NCBI RefSeq assembly: GCF_900890425.1
Contig: NZ_CAAHFG010000001.1
Span: forward strand, 2,232,001-2,296,000
Reading direction: 5' to 3'
From: Pontiella desulfatans
GTDB taxonomy: Bacteria > Verrucomicrobiota > Kiritimatiellia > Kiritimatiellales > Pontiellaceae
Length of the DNA: 64,000 bases
Each line of letters opens with the position of its first letter. The first letter of the stretch is position 1. Made by a program: the position numbers and the translations under genes. Below the pieces are notes generated by a model, which did no database searches, was not told the DNA's origin, and was given only the letters and a program-made list of their open reading frames with translations. Shown in pieces: positions 44,726-54,259 of this stretch.

Positions 44726-46453
44726 ATGAAATTTGAATACAGTCATCACATCGCGCCGGGGGCAACCCGGCGAATCGCCTGTGCCGCCTCGGCCCTCGCC
44801 CTGCTCCTGCCCCTTGCCCCCGCGCAGGCATCCAGCGAGCCGACCGAAAAAACGATGAACCTTCTTTTTATCATCTGCGACGATTTGAACAACCTCGTCC
44901 GCGGCCCCAACGCCCATCCGCAGACCCAAACCCCTAACATGGACCGGCTCGCCCAGCGCGGCGTCTCGTTCGTCAACGCCCAGGCCAACGCCCCCCTCTG
45001 CGCGCCGTCGCGCTACAGCCTGACCACCGGCCTGTATCCGCATACGCTCGGCGTAAATGAATTTGTATTCATTCCCTGGAACAAACTCCCGAACGCAAAC
45101 CGCACCGTAACCTACATGGATTTCATGAAGGAACGGGGCTACCACGTCTATGGCGCGGGGAAAGTCTTCCACAACCACTCCGACAAACGGGATGCTTTCA
45201 CCTGGCCGGACGGAAGCGACCACCTTCACTCCGTCGCCAACTGGGGGCCCTGGCCATGGAACGGATCCAAAAAGGGCCGGTCGGACTGGGGCTGGTCCAC
45301 GCCCCACCCCAATCTGCCCGGAACGTTCACGCATGACTCCGCCTATGCCCCGCTGTCGGACATTCCCGAATTCCCCGCCGATCCCGGCAACAACGTGGCC
45401 GGCGCCAAGGGTTGGTATATCGACCGCCGCGACGGCAAACTCTGCCAGCCGTTTCATTACAACGGCCCCGACGACCGCGACCTTATGCCGGATGAAGCGA
45501 ATGCGGAGTGGGTCAACGGCCTGCTGAAGGGCAAGGTGAAGGAACCCTTCATGATTTCACTCGGCATGAACCGCCCGCATACGCCCATGTATGCCCCGAA
45601 GAAATATTTTGACAGGTTCCCGCTCGACACCATCGAGCTGCCGGAAGTCGCCGACAACGACCTTGCCGATGTTGCCACCGATATGCTGCGGGATGCGCCG
45701 GGGCGGGCATGGGGCTTCATCAAATATGATCACGTCACCAACAAGGACAACTGCAACGGCGACGGCATAAACCGCTGGAAAGAATGGATTCAGGCCTACC
45801 TGGCCAACGTCGCCTTCGTGGACGACCAGATCGGAAAGGTGCTGGACACCCTCGAAGAGAGCGGGCTGTCCGAAAACACCATCGTGATTGTCACCAGCGA
45901 CAACGGCTACCACATGGGCCAGAAGCAGTACATGCATAAGAACACCTTGTGGGAAGAGAGCTGCAATATTCCGTTGATCGCCGCAGGCCCCGGGGTCGCC
46001 AAGGGCAAGTCCTGCGAAAAGCCGGTATCGCTGATTGATCTCTACCCGACCTTCCTCGATTTTGCCTCCATCCACGAAGATCCCTACGCCAACGATGAAC
46101 ACTTCGCTTTGGAAGGAACCAGCCTGCGCCCGCTGCTCGCGAATCCGGCATCCACGAATTGGCCCGGGCCGGCGGTTGCCTTGTCGGAAATTTCCGGCCT
46201 GCCCCACCCCGGCGGGACGCCGTTCATCCAGCGCATGACGAAGGAGGACTTCCACTATTCGGTCCGCTCCAAAAAATATCGATACATCCGCACCAAAAGC
46301 GGACAGGAGGAACTCTACAATCAAATCGAGGATCCTCACGGATGGGAAAACCTTGCCGGCAATCCCGATTCCAAAGGCGTACTGAACGACCACCGCCGTC
46401 AGTTAAAGCTCATGCTGTCCGCCCGGGAAGGCGACCAGGGCGCAGCGAAATAA
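44726..46453 (+). CDS. Secreted sulfatase, first gene of a fucosidase operon
   Basis: 575 residues from ATG 44726 (AGGA nine bases upstream; ATG 44720 is only three bases from it). Signal peptide ends near PAQASS. ICDDLNNLV metal site; catalytic CAPSR at C92; GAGKVFHNHSDKRDAF; TSDNGYHMGQKQYMHKNT. It belongs with choline-sulfatase/iduronate-2-sulfatase-like enzymes (tentative). The fucosidase 27 bp downstream suggests sulfated fucan or another fucose-bearing glycan. Confidence 0.9.
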   Translation: MKFEYSHHIAPGATRRIACAASALALLLPLAPAQASSEPTEKTMNLLFIICDDLNNLVRGPNAHPQTQTPNMDRLAQRGVSFVNAQANAPLCAPSRYSLTTGLYPHTLGVNEFVFIPWNKLPNANRTVTYMDFMKERGYHVYGAGKVFHNHSDKRDAFTWPDGSDHLHSVANWGPWPWNGSKKGRSDWGWSTPHPNLPGTFTHDSAYAPLSDIPEFPADPGNNVAGAKGWYIDRRDGKLCQPFHYNGPDDRDLMPDEANAEWVNGLLKGKVKEPFMISLGMNRPHTPMYAPKKYFDRFPLDTIELPEVADNDLADVATDMLRDAPGRAWGFIKYDHVTNKDNCNGDGINRWKEWIQAYLANVAFVDDQIGKVLDTLEESGLSENTIVIVTSDNGYHMGQKQYMHKNTLWEESCNIPLIAAGPGVAKGKSCEKPVSLIDLYPTFLDFASIHEDPYANDEHFALEGTSLRPLLANPASTNWPGPAVALSEISGLPHPGGTPFIQRMTKEDFHYSVRSKKYRYIRTKSGQEELYNQIEDPHGWENLAGNPDSKGVLNDHRRQLKLMLSAREGDQGAAK

Positions 46454-46480
46454 TTTCATAACCACCACAAAAAAGGAAAA

Positions 46481-48367
46481 ATGATGAATCCCCCCTTAAA
46501 ACACATATGCATTACGACCCTTATGACGTTGTCGCTGATGGCATCAGCGGCGACATCTCAAGAGATCACGCTGAAACCGTATCATCCGCAACATCCCGAC
46601 ATGCAATGGTGGCGCGACTCGATGGAAACACGCGACGAACGCCTGCAGTGGTGGCGCGAGGCCCGCTTCGGCTGTTTTATTCACTGGGGTGTCTATTCCC
46701 GGCTGGCCGGAGCCTGGAAAGGTGAACGGGCACCGGGCTACTCCGAACACATCATGAAAAAATTCGAGATTCCAATGGCGGTCTATCGCAAAGAAGCCGT
46801 CGAACCGTTCAATCCGGTCGATTTCGACGCCGACGAATGGGTTCGAACCATCCATAACGCCGGAATGCGCTATCTGGTGATTACCGCCAAACATCACGAT
46901 GGATTCGCGATGTACGATTCGGATTGCTCCGACTACGACATCGTCGATGCAACTCCGTTTAAACGCGATCCCATGAAGGAATTAAAGGCGGCCTGCGACA
47001 AGTACGGTGTTCGGCTCGGTTTCTATTATTCGCACTCTCAGGATTGGAGCCATCCCAAAAGCACGCACAACTACTGGGAATTCGGTCATCCGAGGGACCG
47101 ATGGTGGCACGGCAAGGAAAAGTACAAAGCGCATATCGCCAATGTGCGGGAATATATGGACGAAAAGGCGATCCCCCAGGTGCTTGAGCTCAGTCGGAAA
47201 TATGATCCGGATCTGTTCTGGTTTGATACGGCATTCTGGGCGCCCGCGTCCGAAAACGTGCGTGTTCTTAAGGCCCTGCGAGAAGAAAACCAGACGGCGA
47301 TCGTAAACAGCCGAGTCATCAATTCAATCCCCGGTTTCGATGAGGATAGAAGACTGGGCGATTATGCGACAACACAAGACAAGCCGGCGGAATTTCGTCC
47401 TCAGGGAGAAGGTGATTGGGAGGCCATTCCGACAACAAACGAATCCTACGGCTATCATCGCATGGACAACACGCATAAACCTGCATCGTACTTTATCGGC
47501 GTGCTCATTAAATGCGTGGGACGCGGCGGCAATCTCTTGATGAATGTCGGCCCCCGAGGCGACGGAAAGATCGACGACAAGGATGTTGCCATCCTCAACG
47601 GCATTGGGGAATGGATGAGCATCAACGCGGAGTCGATTCATGGAGCGGGGCGCTCTCCGTTACCGCTTCAGGCATGGGGAGAATCCACACGCAAGGGCCA
47701 GGTTCTGTATTTGCACGTGTTCGACTGGCCCAGTGACGGCCGATTGACCGTTGGGGGCTTAACGGAGCAGATCGACAAGGCATATCTGCTGGCCGACAAA
47801 ACACGGTCGCCCCTGAAAGTCGAACGATTGAACGAACTGGATGCCGTCATTCATGTGCCGACCGAAGCCCCCGACAGCAGCGTATCAACCATCGCCGTCG
47901 AGGTCGCTGGAGAAATGTCGGTCGACACAGATCGCCTTCTATCCAATCAAACATCCAATAAATTTCACGTGTTTGACGCTCGATTGGACGGCAACCTACG
48001 GTGTGGCCCCGGGCACATTCATGAAGATTTTGTAACCGACTGGTCAAAGAGTTCCGATCGGGTCATCTGGCCGGTCCGATTGAATGAAGACGCTTCGTTT
48101 GAAGTATTGCTAACCTATTCCGCCAGCAGGAAGAAGACGACGGAAGGAGGCACTTTTGTTTCGACCATCGGCGATCAAACGCTGTCCGGACCGGCGGTCG
48201 ACGGTGTCAGGGAGCAAACGTCTTCCCTTGGCAAGATCGATTTAAAACAGGGCACGTTCGAAATCTCCATAAAACCAGACCAGATCGAAGGCTCCGAATT
48301 CATGAACCTTCACTCGATTACATTACGTCCCTTACCCAGCGAATCGCCAAAAACAATGGACCTATAA
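46481..48367 (+). CDS. Secreted GH29 alpha-L-fucosidase
   Basis: 628 residues; AAGGA precedes tandem ATGs; signal peptide ends near SAATS. GH29 features are in order: FGCFIHWGVYSRLAGAW, ITAKHHDGFAMYDS, GFYYSHSQDW and PDLFWFDTAFW with nucleophile D249. RGGNLLMNVGPRGDGKI and a C-terminal beta domain complete the family. It would remove terminal fucose outside the cytoplasm, working with the upstream sulfatase. Confidence 0.94.
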   Translation: MMNPPLKHICITTLMTLSLMASAATSQEITLKPYHPQHPDMQWWRDSMETRDERLQWWREARFGCFIHWGVYSRLAGAWKGERAPGYSEHIMKKFEIPMAVYRKEAVEPFNPVDFDADEWVRTIHNAGMRYLVITAKHHDGFAMYDSDCSDYDIVDATPFKRDPMKELKAACDKYGVRLGFYYSHSQDWSHPKSTHNYWEFGHPRDRWWHGKEKYKAHIANVREYMDEKAIPQVLELSRKYDPDLFWFDTAFWAPASENVRVLKALREENQTAIVNSRVINSIPGFDEDRRLGDYATTQDKPAEFRPQGEGDWEAIPTTNESYGYHRMDNTHKPASYFIGVLIKCVGRGGNLLMNVGPRGDGKIDDKDVAILNGIGEWMSINAESIHGAGRSPLPLQAWGESTRKGQVLYLHVFDWPSDGRLTVGGLTEQIDKAYLLADKTRSPLKVERLNELDAVIHVPTEAPDSSVSTIAVEVAGEMSVDTDRLLSNQTSNKFHVFDARLDGNLRCGPGHIHEDFVTDWSKSSDRVIWPVRLNEDASFEVLLTYSASRKKTTEGGTFVSTIGDQTLSGPAVDGVREQTSSLGKIDLKQGTFEISIKPDQIEGSEFMNLHSITLRPLPSESPKTMDL

Positions 48368-48664
48368 CAGGAAAGCGTTTCTTTCAAAATATATCAAAAT
48401 GCCGATGGGCAGACTGTAAATCAAAATGCCCGCTTGTGATGATTAGGCACAACGGGCGGATAAAACGAAAGGCCTTGGCCTTTAAAACGAAGGAGTAAGC
48501 ATAGAACGCCTCAAACCCAATTTGAGCGTGTCCGTTTTCGAGGAAATGCGCTTTTACAAGCATTTCTGAGCAAGGACCACTCAGAAGAAACGGTGGCGAC
48601 TTCTGCAGTCAGAGGTTGCCGTGGAGCTAATAATAAGAACAACTGGAATAAAGGAGATAGTATT
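48368..48664. other. Gap with two hairpins upstream of the large metzincin
   Basis: GCCCGCTTGTG (48428-48438) pairs with CACAACGGGC (48448-48457), one bulge; AAAGGCCTTGGCCTTT (48468-48483) is a 7-bp hairpin. Neither has a strong T-run. They may end the fucosidase transcript or structure the metzincin leader. No gene and no CCCGGG palindrome seen. Confidence 0.45.
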
Positions 48665-51600
48665 ATGAAGAGGGCATCACTGGATATAACGCGGGCAAAT
48701 TGTCGACGGTTCAGCCACCAACTGAAAACAGGCTTAATATCGGTCTTGCTGCTCTTTCGGTTCGGCTCGGCTTATGCCGCCGAATTCACGGGCACCCACA
48801 AGGTGCTTGGCGTACGCGTATTGTTTGCGGACGCCTCGGATGCACCCAGCGAATCAAGCATCAACAGCCTGCTCCAAGGCGCCAAGGACAAATTCGCGCG
48901 GTTCTCTTATGACAAGCTGACCCTCAACCCCGAAGTTGCGACGGTTACGCTGAACAACAACCGGTCAACCTACGACAACGATGAAATGAAGAACGCGGCG
49001 GAAACGAAGCTGACGAACGCCGGCTACAAGCTCGGCGACTATGAAATCATCGGCTTCTACCCGGGAGGGGGATCGTTTGGGTCTCACGCCACGGTGGGCG
49101 GCCATCAGTTCGTTTCCAGTAGCAACGGCGGTTCGACCCTGCACGAGATGGGGCATAACTTTGCCTTCAAACACCAGTCCGTCTGGCTTCAGTCCAGTGG
49201 TGACCCGGGCCCGCTCGCACATGGGAGTTTCACAGAGACGGATCCCTTTCACTTTATGTGCGGAAGCAGCTCGATTACCCCGAGCGGCGTCGATCCGGAA
49301 CCGTACGAGAAGTGGCAGAGGGATTGGATTACCGGACGCTACAAGGTTGATAGCAACGGGAGCTACACCTATCGCATTTACACTTTCGACCAGCAGTATA
49401 CCGACTCCGCCAACGATAAGCGGGCCATTGAAGTAGGACGCGGCGGCGGCAAGGATGGTTCGGTATGGTGTGGTTATCGTTCCACGTTGCTCGAAAACAA
49501 CAACCACCTGAACCAGGGCCTGGTGATTTACTGGCAGCCCGGCGGAGCCAGCACTTCCGCTCTGATCGATGCGCACCCCTGGTCGGGATATGGGCCGTAC
49601 GGCACAAGCAACCACGCGCTCCAGCCGGGGGAAACGTGGTCGGATCCACCGAGCGAAATCCACATCACCAACTTAGGCAATGGCGGAACCGATCCGAATA
49701 AATACATGGATGTTCAGGTCAACCGCGGTGCCTTCAGCAACAACCAGGCGCCCGCCCCCACGTGGGACGCACCGGACACATGGACCACCGGCACTCCGCT
49801 GACCATCACCGTCACCGGCAATGACCCGGACAGTGACGAAGTGGTATGCATGTGGGAAACCAGCAACAGAAGCAGGCCCCACAACACCTCCGCCACCAAC
49901 CTCACCGTCACCTTTAGCAACGACGGCTACTACGATGTCGAGGTAACAGTGAGCGATATGAAAGGGATGACCGCCACCAAGAAAAAGACCATCGTGGTGC
50001 GCCCGGCCGGTTCCGAAGAGCGCACGTGGGATAGAGGCGCAGGTGACAACTTCTGGAGTAAAAAGGTCAATTGGACCCAAAACATCCTGCCTATCAGCAC
50101 CGACACGGCGATCTTTGACGGGAGAACCGACCCGAATGATTCCGTCTATGTCGACGACGACACAACGATCTTCGACATAGAATTTAACCAAAATGACACA
50201 GACTTTAGATACTATATCTCAAGCGACAATGCCGGATCCACGCGGAATCTCACCCTAAAAGGAAACGTCGTGAACGATACGACCAAGAATCAAATTTTCC
50301 GGCGAAATTCCGTTAACGGGAATCGGCTAAACCTCGTGCTAAGCAGCGGCAACCATACCTTTGACGCCGCCGCCGGCGACATCACTGTCAAAGTCAACAT
50401 CCAAGGCGATGGCGGACTGATCAAGGAAGGCCCCAACGAACTGTCACTCGAAAGCTGGACGGGGGCGAGTCCCGCAAGCTGCGCTAACAGCTACGTCGGC
50501 ACCACCACGGTCAAGGCGGGGACCCTGGGGCTCGGCAAAAACGATGGCACTGATGCCATTGTCGGCGACATGACCATTGGCGACGGTACCGGCACGGACA
50601 TCGTGGTACTTAGATCAAATAATCAGATTAAGAATACTTCGGAGATCTCGTTCGACGGTACAGACGCCATCTTGCGCATCAACGGCAAAACCGAAACAGT
50701 GGGCGGCATCCAAAGTCTTGACCCCGCAAAACCGGGCGTGATCGAAAACAACAGCACTGCAAGTGCTGTTCTGACCGTGCAAAACAACGAAGATAACGAT
50801 TTTCACGGCAGAATCCGGAATGGAGCCAGCGGTGGGCTGGCCCTGGTTAAGACGGGCACGGGCACGCTTACGCTTTACGGAACGAACAACACTTACAGCG
50901 CCGGCACAACGGTATCGGCAGGAAGGCTCGTCGTTGCCAACGAATCCGGGTCCGCGACCGGTAGCGGAAGCGTCGATGTCAATGGATCATCGGCAGCCCT
51001 GTCGGGCAACGGCACGATTAACGGTAGTCTGACGCTGGACAACGCTGAGATCGAGCCCGGAAGTGGTGGAGCGGGAACATTGACGGTTAACGACGACACG
51101 AGCATGACGACCGACACCGTCATGGTTTCTACCCTCCAGGGCACGAACAGCACGCAACTGGCAGTAAATGGTGACCTAGTGCTGGACGGTACTTTGAATG
51201 TGGTCGACGTCGAAAGTTCTTATTATCCTGAAGGTAGCTATACCATAGCGACCTACACCGGCACACTGACCGACAATGGTCTTGTGGTCGGCACGGTTGC
51301 CGATGAAACGATGACCTATCAGGTGAGTACCGCCACATCGGGCAGTGTGATCCTGACGCTCACCGACTTCAATGTTGCACCAACGGCGATCGAAGAGACT
51401 GAAAACATCAACGAAGATTCTGCCATTGAAATAGATGTGCTGAACAACGATTACGATCCCGACCCGTTTGATACGCTGGTGATTGACTCGGTCACCCAGC
51501 CGGCGAATGGCGCAGTCGTTGTCACCACGAATGAAACAGTCATCTACACGCCGCCTGCCAACTATTACGGAACAAACAGTTTCGACTATGTGATCAGCGA

Positions 51601-53059
51601 CGGCAATGGTGGAATGGCAACCGGAACGGTGAGTCTGACCGTAGTGTCGGTGAACGACGCGCCAGTCTTTACAGCGAGCCCAATCATAACTGCATCAGCA
51701 CAGGAGGGGGCAACGTATAATGCATCTATTGCCGGTTCAGCGGTTGATGTGGAAGATGATAGTCTCAGCTATCAAAAGTTAACGGGTCCTATCTGGCTGA
51801 GTATTGCTGCGAATGGTGCGTTGTCTGGTTCTCCGCAAGTGAGCGATATCGGAACCAACAGCTGGACGGTAGAGGTGTCCGATGGCTTCGCAACGGATAC
51901 AGCAACACTGGAAATTACGGTAACGGTAGACCCTTCTCCTCGCATTGCTGTAACGGAATACTATCTGACAACCAACGACTTCAGCGGAACGAGTGCAACG
52001 CTGACGCTCGACCATGATCTGGCGGATGACTACTACATTCTGATCCGTGGATCGAGAGTCGGGAATGCCCTCAGCAATCCGGACAACGACTATGCACGTG
52101 TGACGGCGGTTCCGGGCGGTAAGGGCGATCTGTCTAACTCCGGTGCAACCGATCAGATCACGATTGGCCGCTGGACGGCGGACTTCGACTGGGAAGGGGT
52201 TGTGACGGTGGTTGAGTGCGATAACTCCGCCGATGCCGCCGGCTTCAAACTGGTCGACGTTGTTGCAACACCGCTGACCGCGGTTTCGGGCACCGACACA
52301 TCAGCTTCCTGGACCGACCTGAGCCGCGTGGTGCTCTTTGGCGGCTATCGTGGCGGCGGCGCGGCATTCACGGAGGATGGTGGTCGCAACAAGGGAGTAA
52401 GCGTCTATACACGTCTCTATCCGAGTAGTACGGGCACGATCAACTGGTCGCGCGACGCAGGCGGGGAGACGATCAAGAACGCGATCATGACGACCTTCGT
52501 GGTGGAATGGGGTAGCGAGTGGACTGTGCAGCACGTGAACGTCTCCGGCGCCAATGGCGGCGACGGAGCCGATGCGACGGGCGAGTATACGACCGGAGCG
52601 ATTACAAGCGTAGCACGCGACAACACGTGGGTATGGGGTACGGGTACGCGGGCTGATGCCGGTATTGGTGACTGTGCCGAGGCCTGTTTGGTGACGCTGG
52701 GTGACGGTGTCAGTCAGAATGCATCGGAGACCACCGTTGCCGTAGGCTCGGAATATACCGATGCGTATAATTTCGATGTGTACACTATGACGCACGAAAG
52801 CTTGTTGGTGGATCATGTGTTTAAAGTTGATGGTGACTACGCCGCCAGCGATCTTCCGATTGTTGTTGATACAACCACTTCCGGAGCTCGCTTTGGCTGG
52901 ATCTATAATGGATGTAACGCAACAGGCGACTGGCATCCGCGCTCGCGCTTCTGGGCGCGCTACACCGCCGACTCCACCATCACCGTAGGGCGCGGACTTT
53001 CCGGTCAGGACTTCCCCGCCTGGGTCCAGGGTATCGACCTTTCGGGTCTCAATGAATAA
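48665..53059 (+). CDS. Giant secreted metzincin metalloprotease with PKD, beta-helix and cadherin-like domains
   Basis: 1,464 residues from ATG 48665 (AAGGAGA upstream). Signal peptide ends SAYAA. The protease domain has HEMGHNFAFKH (H160, E161, H164, H170) and a Met-turn at M198 (FHFMCG). A PKD-like domain follows (GNDPDSDEVVCMWETS), then autotransporter-type beta-helix repeats (LVKTGTGTLTLYGTNNTYS, GNGTINGSLTLDNAEI), a cadherin/VCBS repeat (DVLNNDYDPDPFDTL) and a He_PIG-like domain (LSGSPQVSDIGTNSW). About 360 C-terminal residues are of unknown type. The first half matches the 32470 protein closely, so the two are paralogues with swapped tails. Confidence 0.86.
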   Translation: MKRASLDITRANCRRFSHQLKTGLISVLLLFRFGSAYAAEFTGTHKVLGVRVLFADASDAPSESSINSLLQGAKDKFARFSYDKLTLNPEVATVTLNNNRSTYDNDEMKNAAETKLTNAGYKLGDYEIIGFYPGGGSFGSHATVGGHQFVSSSNGGSTLHEMGHNFAFKHQSVWLQSSGDPGPLAHGSFTETDPFHFMCGSSSITPSGVDPEPYEKWQRDWITGRYKVDSNGSYTYRIYTFDQQYTDSANDKRAIEVGRGGGKDGSVWCGYRSTLLENNNHLNQGLVIYWQPGGASTSALIDAHPWSGYGPYGTSNHALQPGETWSDPPSEIHITNLGNGGTDPNKYMDVQVNRGAFSNNQAPAPTWDAPDTWTTGTPLTITVTGNDPDSDEVVCMWETSNRSRPHNTSATNLTVTFSNDGYYDVEVTVSDMKGMTATKKKTIVVRPAGSEERTWDRGAGDNFWSKKVNWTQNILPISTDTAIFDGRTDPNDSVYVDDDTTIFDIEFNQNDTDFRYYISSDNAGSTRNLTLKGNVVNDTTKNQIFRRNSVNGNRLNLVLSSGNHTFDAAAGDITVKVNIQGDGGLIKEGPNELSLESWTGASPASCANSYVGTTTVKAGTLGLGKNDGTDAIVGDMTIGDGTGTDIVVLRSNNQIKNTSEISFDGTDAILRINGKTETVGGIQSLDPAKPGVIENNSTASAVLTVQNNEDNDFHGRIRNGASGGLALVKTGTGTLTLYGTNNTYSAGTTVSAGRLVVANESGSATGSGSVDVNGSSAALSGNGTINGSLTLDNAEIEPGSGGAGTLTVNDDTSMTTDTVMVSTLQGTNSTQLAVNGDLVLDGTLNVVDVESSYYPEGSYTIATYTGTLTDNGLVVGTVADETMTYQVSTATSGSVILTLTDFNVAPTAIEETENINEDSAIEIDVLNNDYDPDPFDTLVIDSVTQPANGAVVVTTNETVIYTPPANYYGTNSFDYVISDGNGGMATGTVSLTVVSVNDAPVFTASPIITASAQEGATYNASIAGSAVDVEDDSLSYQKLTGPIWLSIAANGALSGSPQVSDIGTNSWTVEVSDGFATDTATLEITVTVDPSPRIAVTEYYLTTNDFSGTSATLTLDHDLADDYYILIRGSRVGNALSNPDNDYARVTAVPGGKGDLSNSGATDQITIGRWTADFDWEGVVTVVECDNSADAAGFKLVDVVATPLTAVSGTDTSASWTDLSRVVLFGGYRGGGAAFTEDGGRNKGVSVYTRLYPSSTGTINWSRDAGGETIKNAIMTTFVVEWGSEWTVQHVNVSGANGGDGADATGEYTTGAITSVARDNTWVWGTGTRADAGIGDCAEACLVTLGDGVSQNASETTVAVGSEYTDAYNFDVYTMTHESLLVDHVFKVDGDYAASDLPIVVDTTTSGARFGWIYNGCNATGDWHPRSRFWARYTADSTITVGRGLSGQDFPAWVQGIDLSGLNE

Positions 53060-53084
53060 TCAGGCTAACGCTTGATATCAGCCG

Positions 53085-53122
53085 GGCATGGCCGCGATAA
53101 TGCGGCCATGCCTTGTTCTTTT
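53085..53122 (+). terminator. Rho-independent terminator of the metzincin gene
   Basis: GGCATGGCCGC-GATAAT-GCGGCCATGCC, a perfect 11-bp stem, followed by TTGTTCTTTT, 25 bp after the stop codon. Confidence 0.9.
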
Positions 53123-53138
53123 AGCAGGAGGCGCATCC

Positions 53139-53870
53139 ATGCCAGCGAGAAAAAACCAGATCCTGATGTCCATTGCCGTGCTGGCGGCAATCGCCTGGCT
53201 GTTTCGGCCAAATCGTGATCATGCAGGGGCGACGGCGGAAACACCTCCGGCAATTGCTAAACGCACCGAACTGAAGTCCATTCGGCCGGAGGCGGTGCCC
53301 GAACCCGTGGAGGAAATGGAGCCGTTACCGCCGTCCGTGGATGCGCGTTCGCCTGCAGAGGAAGAGGCGCAACCGGAACAGGCGGATGAGCTTGAAGGTC
53401 CGGAGGTTTCGGCCGAGGCGGCGACGGAGCCGATCTTGCATCTGCTTCCCGATTGGATGTTGGAATCGGGCGATATGCGCCGGGAGCGCATCCAGATTGC
53501 CGGACACTGGGTTGACCGGGTGCGCAGCCGCTATGCCTGGCCCAATGGCAGTCTGGTTGAGGTAGAGGTGTCCGACCTCGGCTCTGACGCCAGGGAGGAG
53601 CACTTTAAAGCGCTTGGATTTGATTTTGACCTGCGGGAGGAGGCAACGAACGGAACCCTGCGACTTGCGATGGATGGCGCTGATATTATTTCCAACCTTG
53701 AATACAGCGAAGACGATGGAAGCGGGCATGTGCAGTATATCGTTAGCGGGCGCTACCTGATGGAAGTTCAGATTCAAAGCCTCCCGCAGGAATGCTTCCA
53801 GACTCTGGAAGACCGCGACCGACTACTAGAAACCCTCCAGCAACACGCATCAGAACAGACGGCAAAGTGA
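53139..53870 (+). CDS. Membrane-anchored periplasmic protein of unknown function
   Basis: Start at ATG 53139 with AGGAGG eight bases upstream, 243 residues. One N-terminal membrane segment (ILMSIAVLAAIAWLF) without cleavage site, then a Glu/Pro-rich linker (residues 45-110) that would span the periplasm. A compact C-terminal domain of about 120 residues follows (HWVDRVRSRYAWPNGSLVEV, YSEDDGSGHVQYIVSGRYL). The C-terminal domain has no family I recognise. It follows the metzincin gene after its terminator, so it may have its own promoter. A role in handling the neighbouring secreted proteins would be speculation. Confidence 0.65.
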   Translation: MPARKNQILMSIAVLAAIAWLFRPNRDHAGATAETPPAIAKRTELKSIRPEAVPEPVEEMEPLPPSVDARSPAEEEAQPEQADELEGPEVSAEAATEPILHLLPDWMLESGDMRRERIQIAGHWVDRVRSRYAWPNGSLVEVEVSDLGSDAREEHFKALGFDFDLREEATNGTLRLAMDGADIISNLEYSEDDGSGHVQYIVSGRYLMEVQIQSLPQECFQTLEDRDRLLETLQQHASEQTAK

Positions 53871-53996
53871 GCATTCAAAAAGAAAATCAGTGCGTCATTT
53901 CCCCAAAAACAGCCAAGAAAAATCACGCCTGTCATCTGTTTTGGATCGTCGTGTTTTGCGGTGAACCGCACGGCCTTATCGTCCTCTCACCGGCAT

Positions 53997-54113
53997 GAGC
54001 ATCCCGCCATCTCCAACGTATCCTACGACCCGATCACCGATCAGGTGGAGGTGCAGGGCGATCCGAATGAACCCGCCCTGTTCTTTCGGCTTCGAGGCGC
54101 GGTGGACGACTGA
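53997..54113 (+). pseudogene. C-terminal stub of a secreted protein
   Basis: A short frame ending TGA at 54113 reads HPAISNVSYDPITDQVEV then QGDPNEPALFFRLRG, which looks like the end of a secreted enzyme of this genome type (FFRL/FFRIE endings). No start or upstream domain is present. Interpreted as a deletion remnant; the rest of the 53871-54259 gap is empty apart from the LacI promoter. Confidence 0.4.
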
Positions 54114-54188
54114 GCCATTTGCACCGCCCTCGATATCCACAGACTCCACAGCCAGCGCCCCGGCGTCCCCTTTCCTACACATCCTCAC

Positions 54189-54246
54189 TTGCCAAACAAA
54201 CGCCCCTTACCCTAATGTGCGCTACTCACGAACACTAACCCGATAC
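54189..54246 (+). promoter_or_regulatory. Promoter of the LacI gene with CTAACCCG half-site
   Basis: TTGCCA (54189-54194), 18 bp, TAATGT (54213-54218). Downstream, CTAACCCGATAC (54235-54246) matches one half of the CTAWCCCGGGWTAG palindrome over eight bases, including the central CG. This is compatible with weak autoregulation. Confidence 0.4.
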
Positions 54247-54259
54247 AACCAGGACATGC

